Positions 52,705 through 62,386 of a DNA stretch of 64,000 nt are shown here, in pieces. The DNA comes from Thalassotalea_A litorea. Its GTDB lineage: Bacteria; Pseudomonadota; Gammaproteobacteria; Enterobacterales; Alteromonadaceae. The stretch covers positions 1 to 64,000 of the forward strand of contig NZ_JBHZSG010000003.1 of assembly GCF_043642205.1 (NCBI RefSeq). The letters are read 5' to 3'. The notes beneath the pieces were generated by a model that had not been told where the DNA came from, did no database searches, and saw nothing but the letters and a program-made list of their open reading frames with translations. Each line of letters opens with the position of its first letter. Position 1 is the first letter of the stretch. Both the position numbers and the translations under genes were made by a program.

Positions 52705-55700
52705 TTATTGACGTTGCAATTCGTCACCACGTGGTGCGCGTTTGAACCATCGTATGTTGGTAATATCTTCCTTAATTAAATACAAAGCAGGAATTAAGAA
52801 TAGTGTAATAACCGTCGCAAACAAGATACCAAAGCCTAACGATATGGCCATTGGAATAATAAACTGCGCCTGCAGACTGGTTTCCATATAAATCGGCAAC
52901 ACTCCAAAGAAAGTCGTTAATGAAGTTAGCAAGATCGCCCGAAAACGCTGCATACCGGCACTGACCACCACATCAAATAACCGAATTCCCTGATCTTTGG
53001 CTTTATTAATAAAGTCTACCAGTATCAAACTGTCATTAACCACAACACCGGAGAGGGCGATAAAACCAAACATCGACATCATGTTTATGGTTTTACCCAA
53101 AATCATATGACCGATAATGGCACCAATAATGCCAAAGGGGATCACCGACATGATGATTAACGGTTGTGCATAGGATTTAGTTGGAATGGCGATCAACCCG
53201 TAAATCAGAAACAGGGAAATGGCCGTGGCCATGAACAATTGCCCAATCAGTTCCTGTTGCTCTTTGCCCGCGCCTTCCATTCCATATTTCACGCTTGGGT
53301 ATTTTGCCAATATCTCGGGGATGATTTGATCGTTTACATCGGCGATGATCTTACGTGATTCTACTTTTGCAGCATCAATTTCTGCGGCAATGGTAATTGA
53401 GCGTTTTTGATTGATTCGGGTGATCCTTGAAAAACCCTGACCAAGCTCGATATCGGCAACCTGATAAAACGGCACTTCATCGCCAATAGGTGTGCGAACC
53501 CACATATTTTCCAGATCCGCCAACGAACGACGCTCATCTTCCGGATAACGGACCATGACTTTTAACTCATCGCGGCCGCGTTGAATACGCTGAGCTTCCT
53601 CACCATAAAACGCCTGACGCGTCTGGCGAGCAAGATCGGTCAAGGTTAAACCTAATACCTCAGCCGCAGGTTTAATTCTTAATTTAATTTCTTCCTGACC
53701 ACGACTAAATGAGTTACGAATATCATAAACGCCATCATATTCGGACAATTTGGCTTGCAGTAACAACCCCGCCAGTTCCAGCTCATCATCGTTTTTACCG
53801 GTTAACTGGAACTCTAACGCTGAGCCGCCGCCGGCATTGGTGCCAGCAAATAGGCGCAGTTCTCGCACTCCTGGTATTAAGCCAACTTCTTCACGCCACA
53901 ACTTTTCAATTTCAAAAGATGTGAGGTCACGAAACTCCGGCTTATTCAATTCCAATAACATTCCGCCACCGAGATCGCCCTGGGTCCACACCATACTGTG
54001 GGCGATAAACGTACCGCCTTCTGCGCTATGCTTTTTCGAGGTTCGATAGGCGGCATCAATGATTTCATCAATTGCCCGATTACGTTGCTCCGGCGGCGTA
54101 CCGTCAACCATGGTTATCTGGCCTTGAATAAAATCGCTCGGAACATTCGGAAATACTTCGACTTTCACCAACGACCCCGCAACCAGGCCAATAGAAACAC
54201 ACAATATCGCAATAAAACAGGCCAACGTGTTATAACGATTTTTAAGCGCCAACTCGAGGGTATTCTTGTAGCTGTTTTTTATAAACGCGTCTAACCAGTT
54301 TTTAAACCAAAGCTGCACGCGATGCACGATGTGGGCATTTTGCGGGTCAATTTCCTTGTATTTGATATGGGCCAGATGCGCCGGCAAAATCCATTTTGAT
54401 TCAATAATCGAAAATACCAGGCACAGAGCAACCACGACAGCGATAGCCCGGAAAAAGGTTGCGGCATTGGCATCGATAAATATCATCGGCAAAAAGGCCG
54501 CTATGGTGGTCAATACCCCGAATGTTGCCGGCATTGCAACTTTATGAGCTCCCCGAATCACGCTATTTTGGGAATGACCACTGGTTTGGATTTCAGAGTA
54601 CACACTCTCGCCAATTACAATGGCGTCATCGACAACAATACCCAGTACCATAATAAAGGCGAACAAGCTGAGCAGATTGACGGTTACCGAATACTCCCCC
54701 AACAGCGGCATAAACATAAACGCTCCGAGGAAACAGATTGGAATACCGACCATAACCCAAAAGGCAACACGAATACGCAAAAACAGGGTCAGGACAATAA
54801 AGACTAAAAACGCCCCCAGTAACAAATTGCTAAACATCATATTCAGACGTTCAGACAGATAAAACGAACTATCGCCATATACGTCCAAAGACACGCCAGC
54901 CGGCAAGACTTCGCGCTTTTGTTCGACGTATTTTTTCACCGCTTCGGCAATCGCCAGATCGTTTTGATCGGCTGTGGATTTAATGCGGATATTTGATGCC
55001 TCTTTGCCGTCAAAGCGAGCAAAGCCCTCACCTTCGACAAATTCATCCCTAATCGTGGCAACGTCTTTTAAAAGTAAACGGGTGCCGTCTGGATCAGTGC
55101 GCAACACCAAATTGGCATATTCATCACCAGTATAGGCCTGTCCGTCGGTGCGCAGCTGAATATAGCCACCACTGGATTTAATCGTGCCGCCGGGTAAATC
55201 CAATGACGCACTGCGGATCGCCTGACTGATCTGGTCAAAGGTCAATCCATATTCAATCAGCGTCAATTCTGACACTTCAATACTGATTTCGTAATCGCGG
55301 TTGCCTACCACAGATGCAATATTCACCTCCGGTAGCAACATAATTTCATCGCGAATATTTTGCGCCAACTCCTGGCGGGTACGTCGCTCCATGTCCCCAT
55401 AAACCGACACCCACAACACATCCGCTTCAAACTCCTGCTTGAAAACTAGCGGCCGTTCAATTTGATCCGGAAACGTCTGAATGGTATTGATTTGCATCTG
55501 GATTTCGTCGAGTTTTTCCGACAACGGGAAGCCATTTTTAATTTCAATGGTCACCGTACCATTACCTTCCCGGGATTGAGAGGTGATGCGTTTAATGCCT
55601 TTGATATTTTCCAGAACATCCTCAATCTTAATTACCACAGATTGTTCAACATCTTCTGGCGCCGCACCCGGGTGAACCACACTTACCTGGATAGAGTTTG

Positions 55701-55848
55701 AGGAAAATTCCGGAAACATTTTTTTGGTGATAGTGAGATAGGAATAAATCCCCATCACCAGAATAAATACCATCAGCAGGTTGGCAGCGACACTGTTACG
55801 GGTAAACCAGGCAATAATGCCTGTTAATTTTTCATCGACTGGTTGCAT
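52705..55848 (-). CDS. RND efflux transporter permease
   Basis: 1047 residues, AcrB/MexB-type inner-membrane pump. First helix at the N-terminus, two large periplasmic loops, and twelve membrane helices. TM4 has the proton-relay motif GIVVDDAIVIGE and TM10 region carries FGFIALSGVVVNDSLILVDF. Its start overlaps the adaptor stop by one base (TAATG), so translation is coupled. Substrates cannot be told from sequence. No outer-membrane TolC partner is adjacent. Confidence 0.94.
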   Translation of the reverse strand: MQPVDEKLTGIIAWFTRNSVAANLLMVFILVMGIYSYLTITKKMFPEFSSNSIQVSVVHPGAAPEDVEQSVVIKIEDVLENIKGIKRITSQSREGNGTVTIEIKNGFPLSEKLDEIQMQINTIQTFPDQIERPLVFKQEFEADVLWVSVYGDMERRTRQELAQNIRDEIMLLPEVNIASVVGNRDYEISIEVSELTLIEYGLTFDQISQAIRSASLDLPGGTIKSSGGYIQLRTDGQAYTGDEYANLVLRTDPDGTRLLLKDVATIRDEFVEGEGFARFDGKEASNIRIKSTADQNDLAIAEAVKKYVEQKREVLPAGVSLDVYGDSSFYLSERLNMMFSNLLLGAFLVFIVLTLFLRIRVAFWVMVGIPICFLGAFMFMPLLGEYSVTVNLLSLFAFIMVLGIVVDDAIVIGESVYSEIQTSGHSQNSVIRGAHKVAMPATFGVLTTIAAFLPMIFIDANAATFFRAIAVVVALCLVFSIIESKWILPAHLAHIKYKEIDPQNAHIVHRVQLWFKNWLDAFIKNSYKNTLELALKNRYNTLACFIAILCVSIGLVAGSLVKVEVFPNVPSDFIQGQITMVDGTPPEQRNRAIDEIIDAAYRTSKKHSAEGGTFIAHSMVWTQGDLGGGMLLELNKPEFRDLTSFEIEKLWREEVGLIPGVRELRLFAGTNAGGGSALEFQLTGKNDDELELAGLLLQAKLSEYDGVYDIRNSFSRGQEEIKLRIKPAAEVLGLTLTDLARQTRQAFYGEEAQRIQRGRDELKVMVRYPEDERRSLADLENMWVRTPIGDEVPFYQVADIELGQGFSRITRINQKRSITIAAEIDAAKVESRKIIADVNDQIIPEILAKYPSVKYGMEGAGKEQQELIGQLFMATAISLFLIYGLIAIPTKSYAQPLIIMSVIPFGIIGAIIGHMILGKTINMMSMFGFIALSGVVVNDSLILVDFINKAKDQGIRLFDVVVSAGMQRFRAILLTSLTTFFGVLPIYMETSLQAQFIIPMAISLGFGILFATVITLFLIPALYLIKEDITNIRWFKRAPRGDELQRQ

Positions 55849-57197
55849 TATTGTTCCACCCGAGCACTAGTTTGTTCCGTGGTCTGTGTTGCAGATTTGG
55901 ACTCGTCAGGTTGCTCCGTCTCACTTGGCTCACCGTCGGATGATTCAGACTCTTTTGATTGGTTTTGCTCGGTCTGTTCACCGCTTACCTGCAATTGCAT
56001 GCCTTGCACTGGAGTTTCTAGTCGCGTCGTCACCACTCGACTGCCGCCAGCAATATCCCCCTGAATATAGGCATAATCTTTATCGGAACGTAATACATCG
56101 ACGGTAATAATATTGAGTTTATTATTTTCATCAATCAAATACAGTTGCCCTGCTCCGCGAATCGCACCACGCGGTATGGCGGTAATATTCGGATAAGTTT
56201 TCCCTTCAATTTCGGCCTTCACAAACATCCCCATCCGCAATTCAACATCCCGTTCTTCGGTGAGCAGATTGTACGGATCGTCTATGTGAGCAACCAGATA
56301 ATGCACCCGAGACCGGTCATTGACAACGCCTTCATAGCGAGAGATATAAGAATCCCAGGTTAATGTACGCAGGCCCTGCTGCGTCGATACCACCACAGTG
56401 TTTGAAGCATCACCCTGTTGATTGACTTTTGGCAACTTAATAAAGCCTATATCTTGTTGTTTGACCGGTAACCGAACTTCAGCGTAGTCAACCGCGAAGG
56501 TATCCACCAACTGAGTTCCGGTGCCAACGTACTGCCCGATATCAACATATTTGACTTTTATCAACGCATCATAAGGGGCGATGATTTTCGTGCGTTTAAG
56601 TTTGAGTTGCGCGCCTTGCATATCGGCAGTGGCTGCTTCCACATCCGCCATCGCTCGTTGCAGTTGCGGTAAGCGCAACGCTAATACCGGAGCCTCAGAT
56701 AATGGTTTTCCGGTAAGTTGCCATTCGTCTTCGGCTTGATCAGCTCGGGCTTTTTCTTCCACCAAAGAGGCCTTTGCCGCATCCAAGCGAGATTGAGCTT
56801 CCAATACTCCCACCTGGTAGGTTATCGGGTCGATTTCCATCAACACCTCACCCTTCTTAAAGAAACCACCCACTTTCATTTTATCGGCTACATAGGTGAT
56901 TTGTCCTGAAACTTCGGAAATCAGTGCGGTTTCCGTGCGCGGCATGACCGTACCCTGACTGTGTACCGTAAAGGTAACGTCTTGCTTGTTGATCTCTGCC
57001 ACGTCGACTACCGGGAACTGTGCCAGACTGGTTTTTTTCTCAGGTTTTTTTGCTAACGTTGTTAAGCCAACACAACCAACGAAGCCGAATACGACAATAA
57101 TCACCGGCGCTAGATAGAGCATCAGGGAGCGCTTGGGGTTAGAGGGGGAATTAGCATTGGAATTTTGTTGTTGGAAGTCGTTACTAAAACTACTCAT
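55848..57197 (-). CDS. RND efflux periplasmic adaptor subunit
   Basis: 449 residues. One N-terminal membrane anchor (about 27-48), then the membrane-fusion fold: lipoyl halves, alpha-helical hairpin (about 130-200, DAAKASLVEEKARADQAEDE) and a beta-barrel. The C-terminal 40-50 residues are an unusual low-complexity acidic tail rich in Glu, Ser, Thr and Gln. Paired by a one-base overlap with the permease. The upstream region has a TATAAT and a palindromic operator candidate. Confidence 0.9.
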   Translation of the reverse strand: MSSFSNDFQQQNSNANSPSNPKRSLMLYLAPVIIVVFGFVGCVGLTTLAKKPEKKTSLAQFPVVDVAEINKQDVTFTVHSQGTVMPRTETALISEVSGQITYVADKMKVGGFFKKGEVLMEIDPITYQVGVLEAQSRLDAAKASLVEEKARADQAEDEWQLTGKPLSEAPVLALRLPQLQRAMADVEAATADMQGAQLKLKRTKIIAPYDALIKVKYVDIGQYVGTGTQLVDTFAVDYAEVRLPVKQQDIGFIKLPKVNQQGDASNTVVVSTQQGLRTLTWDSYISRYEGVVNDRSRVHYLVAHIDDPYNLLTEERDVELRMGMFVKAEIEGKTYPNITAIPRGAIRGAGQLYLIDENNKLNIITVDVLRSDKDYAYIQGDIAGGSRVVTTRLETPVQGMQLQVSGEQTEQNQSKESESSDGEPSETEQPDESKSATQTTEQTSARVEQ

Positions 57198-57224
57198 AAA
57201 GTTCTCTATTATTTAGTTTTTAAC

Positions 57225-57239
57225 AGACATTCAATGTCT
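57225..57239 (-). promoter_or_regulatory. Palindromic operator candidate before the RND operon
   Basis: AGACAT-TCA-ATGTCT (plus strand), a perfect 6-3-6 palindrome, lies 25 bp downstream of a perfect TATAAT on the minus strand (57264-57269). It sits in the 5' leader, where a repressor could block elongation. No regulator gene is adjacent. Confidence 0.5.
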
Positions 57240-57297
57240 TATAAGGCAAAGTTGGTTTGTTCTATTATACGTATTTTATTGTGTAATGGATCCGAAA

Positions 57298-57717
57298 TCA
57301 GATTAAATACTCATGCCATAACGTCAGCATATTGACGAAGTCAGAGCTGCCACACTCGGCGATAGTAAAGGTAAGATCATCGTCAAACTCAGGTTTGGAT
57401 TCCGCGTCCGATTGCAAGTATGGCTCGTTTTCATCACCATCACTCACTTCAACCTTGTCTGAGGTTACTTGTAAATGGCTATTGGCCATCACAGAAACGT
57501 CCTGAAAATCAGCCTCTAAGGTAAATTCCTTCCCAATGTGTTGCAACTGACCATATCGGTTATTCATCATTTGTTGCAATTGCTGGATCAGTGCTGACAA
57601 TTTACTGACATTAGTGCCTATTTCCTGTTCTAACCAAAAACCGATTACCTCATGCCCATAGGTAAATTTGGCCTTTGGGCTACCATCGATAAAATCCCGG
57701 TAAAATTCGTACTCCAT
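57298..57717 (-). CDS. yacL: YacL family (UPF0231) protein
   Basis: 139 residues. The start MEYEFYRDFIDGSPKAKFTYGHEVIGFWLEQE closely follows the E. coli YacL pattern MDYEF..D...V...MGHEVVGHW, and FTLEAD and the EDF/SDFVNML end also match. Soluble, acidic C-terminus. Function of the family unknown; in E. coli yacL lies near acnB, and here acnB is about 1 kb away, an order preserved in the window (57.3 to 58.8 kb). Confidence 0.85.
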   Translation of the reverse strand: MEYEFYRDFIDGSPKAKFTYGHEVIGFWLEQEIGTNVSKLSALIQQLQQMMNNRYGQLQHIGKEFTLEADFQDVSVMANSHLQVTSDKVEVSDGDENEPYLQSDAESKPEFDDDLTFTIAECGSSDFVNMLTLWHEYLI

Positions 57718-57825
57718 AAATCATCTAACTTAATTACCATCACCTCCTATAGTTTAACTGAGAACTTTTTACAGGAGTAATAGTCTTATGCAGAAATACT
57801 TTTATATCTCTGAGTTTTTTCAAGG

Positions 57826-58602
57826 ATGAACCGTTCAGCAAACACAATCAGGACGTATTTACTGCCGTTGACGACTGCTGTGTGTTTGCATGGCTTGATT
57901 TTGTTTTTTCTCCTCCCCAAACCTGCCAGCATTATCGATAATTCACCGATAACAACGCCCGCCGTAAACATTGAAAGCTATTTATATACGCCAACAACAC
58001 CACCTGCGAATAACAATTCAGAATCGGAGCCGGTGCCTTTAGAAGCGCCAATGCCTTCGCAAGCGCAAGCGCAAGCACCATTAGACGCGAAAAGACCCAG
58101 AGCCCCGGATAATCAACAACCCGCACAGGAAGTTGAAATCGCAACTCCAAAAGGCATTATTGAGACAGTCCCGCTTAACGAAAAACACCAGGCGAGTACT
58201 AATAAGCCAGCCAACAAACCCACAAATAAACCCGCAAAAAAAGCTATTACATTCAATTCATACAAGGGCCTGGATAGCATTAATCAACAACAAGACCGCG
58301 ATATAAGTCATCACTCAACGAGTCAACGTTCCAGCGCCAAAGGCTATTCAGTTTTTCAACCATTGCCGGCGCCGGTACCCAAAAGCATCGTCCGTAAAAG
58401 TGCAGAGCAAGTACGCGCCCAGAATACCTCGATTGTAGGCCATGAGACGATTGAAAAGCGTGATGGGTATTGTTATCAGGAAACCGATCTAAGTTTTATT
58501 AATGATGAATTTGGTAAAGTCGCATCGATAAGTGCCTGCGGTGAAAGTAGCGATGACAGGTATTTTCGAGAGTTTATGCAACAAGTCCGGGAACGGCGGT
58601 AA
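57826..58602 (+). CDS. TonB-like single-pass protein of unknown function
   Basis: 258 residues. One N-terminal membrane helix (about 12-30), then a long Pro/Gln/Ala/Asn/Lys-rich linker (about 55-180; includes NKPANKPTNKPAKK) and a compact C-terminal domain with two Cys (RDGYCYQETDLSFI ... ISACGESSDD). The layout is that of TonB or a TonB/TolA-like spacer protein, but the C-terminal domain does not look like the TonB fold. It lies between yacL and acnB with no partner exbB/exbD. Confidence 0.6.
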   Translation: MNRSANTIRTYLLPLTTAVCLHGLILFFLLPKPASIIDNSPITTPAVNIESYLYTPTTPPANNNSESEPVPLEAPMPSQAQAQAPLDAKRPRAPDNQQPAQEVEIATPKGIIETVPLNEKHQASTNKPANKPTNKPAKKAITFNSYKGLDSINQQQDRDISHHSTSQRSSAKGYSVFQPLPAPVPKSIVRKSAEQVRAQNTSIVGHETIEKRDGYCYQETDLSFINDEFGKVASISACGESSDDRYFREFMQQVRERR

Positions 58603-58734
58603 GAGCGTAAGAGTCAAAGGAGTTTGAAGGTGTCTAAAGCTGTCTGAGGGTGTCAAAGTAAAAGCCGCTGTTGCTTTTCTAAAACCTGAGGCCTGAAACC
58701 TGCAACCTGGCCTTTAGGCAAAGCCAATTAAACA

Positions 58735-58768
58735 AAAACGAGCCAATCCGTGAGGAAAGGCTCGTTTT
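58735..58768 (-). terminator. Terminator after acnB
   Basis: Perfect 10-bp stem AAAACGAGCC / GGCTCGTTTT with a 14-base loop. On the minus strand it is followed by TTGTTT. It ends acnB about 45 bp after its stop. Confidence 0.88.
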
Positions 58769-58812
58769 CACATTGAATAATTAGCGGTTAACTAATTAAG
58801 CCGTATTGTGCT

Positions 58813-61410
58813 TTATGCGACGTTTTGCGCAATGATCACTTCTTTGGCTTTGCTGGTGTAACTATCCATTTTGTGGAAGTTCAGGTAGCGATAAGTATCG
58901 GCTGCAGTTGCATCGATCAGTTTCGCGTATTCCATGTACTCGTCCACGGTCGGCAGACGACCAACAATTGCACCGACGGCTGCAAGTTCGGCAGACGTTA
59001 AGTAAACATTGGCGCCGTTACCCAGACGGTTCGGGAAGTTACGGGTAGATGTAGAAAGTACAGTAGATTTTTCCGCTACACGCGCCTGGTTACCCATACA
59101 TAGTGAACAACCCGGTGTTTCAATGCGAACACCAGCCTTGCCGTATGTTGAGTAGTAACCTTCTTCCGTTAACTGGTCACGGTCCATCTTCGTTGGTGGA
59201 GCAACCCACATACGAGTATTTAGTACGCCACCATAGTTCTCTAATAGCTTACCCGCTGCGCGGAAGTGACCAATGTTAGTCATACAAGAACCGATAAATA
59301 CTTCGTCAACTTTATCGCCAGCAACGTCAGACAATAACTTAGCGTCATCAGGGTCGTTTGGACAACAAACGATAGGCTCTTTGATTTCGCTTAAATCGAT
59401 TTCAATCACGTGAGCATATTCGGCATCGCTGTCAGCTTCCATCAGTGATGGATTATCCAACCATTCCTGCATGCCGTTGATACGACGTTCGATGGTACGC
59501 ACATCTCCGTAGCCTTCACTGATCATCCATTTAAGCATCACAATGTTTGACTCAAGGTATTCAGCAACGGCTTCTTCTTCAAGTTTGATGGTACAACCGG
59601 CAGCAGAACGTTCAGCAGATGCATCGGATAATTCAAATGCCTGTTCAACGGTCAATCCTTTCAGACCTTCAATTTCAAGAACGCGACCAGAAAATTCATT
59701 GATCTTACCGGCTTTCTCCACGGTCAATAAACCGTTCTTGATACCGTAATAAGGAATCGCATGAACCAAATCACGTAATGTGATGCCCGGTTGCATATCG
59801 CCTTTAAAGCGAACCAATACTGACTCTGGCATATCTAATGGCATAACACCGGTTGCTGCAGCAAATGCCACAAGACCAGAACCTGCCGGGAACGAGATAC
59901 CAAGTGGGAAACGAGTATGTGAATCACCACCCGTACCAACCGTGTCAGGTAATAACATACGGTTCAACCAGGAATGGATAACACCATCGCCCGGGCGAAG
60001 TGAAACACCACCACGATTCATAATGAAATCCGGTAACGTATGATGCGTCTGCACATCAACTGGCTTAGGGTAAGCAGAAGTGTGACAGAATGACTGCATG
60101 GTCAAATCTGCGGAGAAGCCAAGGCAAGCCAAGTCTTTCAATTCATCACGCGTCATTGGACCTGTGGTATCCTGAGAACCAACCGTAGTCATTTTCGGCT
60201 CACAATACTGACCGGCGCGAACACCAGCAACACCACAAGCTTTACCAACCATTTTTTGTGCTAAGGTGAAACCTTTCGTAGATTCAGCAACCTCTACCGG
60301 TTTGGCAAATAAATCGGTTTCTGCAAGACCCAATACTTCACGAGCGCGGCCAGTTAAGCCACGACCGATAATCAAAGGAATACGACCACCAGCACGAACT
60401 TCATCAAGCAATACCGGGCTTAGTTCAAACGTCGAGATAACGTCGTCAGTACCAGAGCGTTTAACAACACCTTCATATGGGAAGATATCAATAACATCGC
60501 CCATGTTCATTGCCTGCACATCTAGTTCAATAGGTAATGCGCCTGAATCTTCCATAGTGTTGTAGAAAATTGGTGCGATTTTACCACCTAAACAAACACC
60601 ACCACCGCGCTTATTCGGTACGTGAGGAATATCTTCGCCCATAAACCAAAGAACCGAGTTAGTGGCAGATTTACGAGAAGAACCCGTACCAACAACATCA
60701 CCAACATAGGCTAGCTGAATGCCATCTTGTTGTAATTCTTCAATTTGCTTAAGCGGGCCAACAGTGCCGTCATCATCCGGGTTGATACCATCACGACCGA
60801 TTTTAAGCATGGCTTTGGCATGTAATGGAATATCAGGACGTGACCAGGCATCTGGTGCTGGTGACAGATCATCGGTGTTAGTCTCACCGGTAACTTTGAA
60901 AACTTTTACGGTAATTTTTTCAGCAACGGCTGGCTTATTCAAAAACCATTCGGCATTTGCCCAGGATTCCATTACTTTTTTCGCTTGCTCATTACCCGCA
61001 TCGGCTTTCTCTTTTACATCGTAGAAAGCGTCAAACATCAGTAATGTTTTAGACAAACCTGCCGCGGCGATTTCAGCATTTTCGGCATCATCTAATAAAT
61101 CAATCATCGGCTGGATGTTATAACCACCTAACATGGTACCAAGCAATTCAGTGGCTTTGCCGGCGTCCAGAATTGGAGAGCTTGCTTCGCCTTTTGCGAT
61201 AGCGGCAAGAAACGCGGCTTTTACATAGGCTGCGTCATCAACGCCCGGTGGTACTCGATTTGTGATCAGATCAAGAAGAAACGCTTCTTCACCTGCTGGT
61301 GGATTTTTGATTAGTTCAACAAGTTGGGAAACTTGTTCAGCATCAAGGGGTTTGGGAACGATGCCTTCAGCGGCGCGCTCTTCAACGTGTTTACGATAAT
61401 CTTGAAGCAC
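58813..61410 (-). CDS. acnB: Aconitate hydratase B
   Basis: Bifunctional aconitase/2-methylisocitrate dehydratase of the TCA and methylcitrate cycles. 865 residues, the normal AcnB length. N-terminal HEAT-like domain (about 1-155), then the swivel domain early in the chain as in AcnB, and the 4Fe-4S cluster cysteines in IGSCMTNIG and TPGCSLCMGNQA. The main TCA-cycle aconitase of gammaproteobacteria. It is monocistronic with its own terminator; a 283-bp intergenic stretch precedes the ion channel gene. Confidence 0.98.
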   Translation of the reverse strand: MLQDYRKHVEERAAEGIVPKPLDAEQVSQLVELIKNPPAGEEAFLLDLITNRVPPGVDDAAYVKAAFLAAIAKGEASSPILDAGKATELLGTMLGGYNIQPMIDLLDDAENAEIAAAGLSKTLLMFDAFYDVKEKADAGNEQAKKVMESWANAEWFLNKPAVAEKITVKVFKVTGETNTDDLSPAPDAWSRPDIPLHAKAMLKIGRDGINPDDDGTVGPLKQIEELQQDGIQLAYVGDVVGTGSSRKSATNSVLWFMGEDIPHVPNKRGGGVCLGGKIAPIFYNTMEDSGALPIELDVQAMNMGDVIDIFPYEGVVKRSGTDDVISTFELSPVLLDEVRAGGRIPLIIGRGLTGRAREVLGLAETDLFAKPVEVAESTKGFTLAQKMVGKACGVAGVRAGQYCEPKMTTVGSQDTTGPMTRDELKDLACLGFSADLTMQSFCHTSAYPKPVDVQTHHTLPDFIMNRGGVSLRPGDGVIHSWLNRMLLPDTVGTGGDSHTRFPLGISFPAGSGLVAFAAATGVMPLDMPESVLVRFKGDMQPGITLRDLVHAIPYYGIKNGLLTVEKAGKINEFSGRVLEIEGLKGLTVEQAFELSDASAERSAAGCTIKLEEEAVAEYLESNIVMLKWMISEGYGDVRTIERRINGMQEWLDNPSLMEADSDAEYAHVIEIDLSEIKEPIVCCPNDPDDAKLLSDVAGDKVDEVFIGSCMTNIGHFRAAGKLLENYGGVLNTRMWVAPPTKMDRDQLTEEGYYSTYGKAGVRIETPGCSLCMGNQARVAEKSTVLSTSTRNFPNRLGNGANVYLTSAELAAVGAIVGRLPTVDEYMEYAKLIDATAADTYRYLNFHKMDSYTSKAKEVIIAQNVA

Positions 61411-61693
61411 AGTACTTTCCTCTTTTCTGTGAATGCTGGAATGCCCCTGCTTGCTTCAGGGGTTTTTAAGCTGGCCGCATTATACGTGAATCGGCCAAAA
61501 AACTGAACCCAATTTCCAATAATGCAATTTATATCCACTATAAATACTGAAAATAGTACTTGATAATTTCAACGCTTTATTTTTAGCAACTAAGTATTGT
61601 AAAAACAACCAGTAAACGCCTTTTAAATTGGGAATTTAGCGAGTTTTCTACTAATTTTAAATAAGGCATTTTAGCTACCTTCAGGCTTCTGAT

Positions 61694-62386
61694 TTGAATA
61701 GAAAAATCTCTCGACAGGATAATTTTATCTTTTTAATCGTTGCCCTAGTGATGTTACTGGCGGGGATGGCACTTGCGCAGCAATTTTTTGCTGGAGAGAT
61801 GCAACGATTGATGCAGTCTGCCACCGTGGTGACGCTACTCGTTGCGGTCTGGGGCGCCCATGACAAAAACTACATTTTTCGTCGCGGTCTGGTTTTTCCC
61901 GTTGTCATTATCCTGACCTCACTAGCAAGCTATTACCTTGAAAGTATTGATAAACTTTTCTTACAACTTTTCATTATGCTTTTGTTTTTCCTGGTAACGG
62001 CAAAAAAAACCGCGGCTCAGGTTCTGTTTTCGGGTTCCGTAACCTGGAATAACATTCTCGGGTCGATTTGTCTTTACCTGCTGATGGCAATGATTTGGGG
62101 GCTGTTATATACGCTAATGCAATTGTTTGCTGGCAGTGCATTTAACGGCATAGAAGCAGGTCTACAATGGTATGAGTTATTACCGGATCTTATGTATTTT
62201 TCCTTTGTAACTATTACAACATTAGGTTTTGGTGATATTTCACCATCCATCCCGGTCACCCAATTTCTGGTCTATATGGAAGCAATCGTTGGCCAGTTTT
62301 ATCTGGCGATTCTTGTTGCCAGTCTGGTTGGTGCCCGTATGACCGGGCCACATTCACATAGAGAACAAAACAATGACAGATCCTAA
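61694..62386 (+). CDS. Potassium-channel-like membrane protein (ion channel 2 domain)
   Basis: 230 residues, six hydrophobic segments. The pore loop has SFVTITTLGFGDISPS (about 172-187), a variant of the TVGYGD selectivity filter with Leu and Phe replacing Val and Tyr, the pattern seen in many bacterial two-TM-pore channels. TTG start. The 3' end overlaps the next gene by 14 bases, suggesting translational coupling. No RCK/TrkA regulatory domain is attached. Confidence 0.75.
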   Translation: MNRKISRQDNFIFLIVALVMLLAGMALAQQFFAGEMQRLMQSATVVTLLVAVWGAHDKNYIFRRGLVFPVVIILTSLASYYLESIDKLFLQLFIMLLFFLVTAKKTAAQVLFSGSVTWNNILGSICLYLLMAMIWGLLYTLMQLFAGSAFNGIEAGLQWYELLPDLMYFSFVTITTLGFGDISPSIPVTQFLVYMEAIVGQFYLAILVASLVGARMTGPHSHREQNNDRS

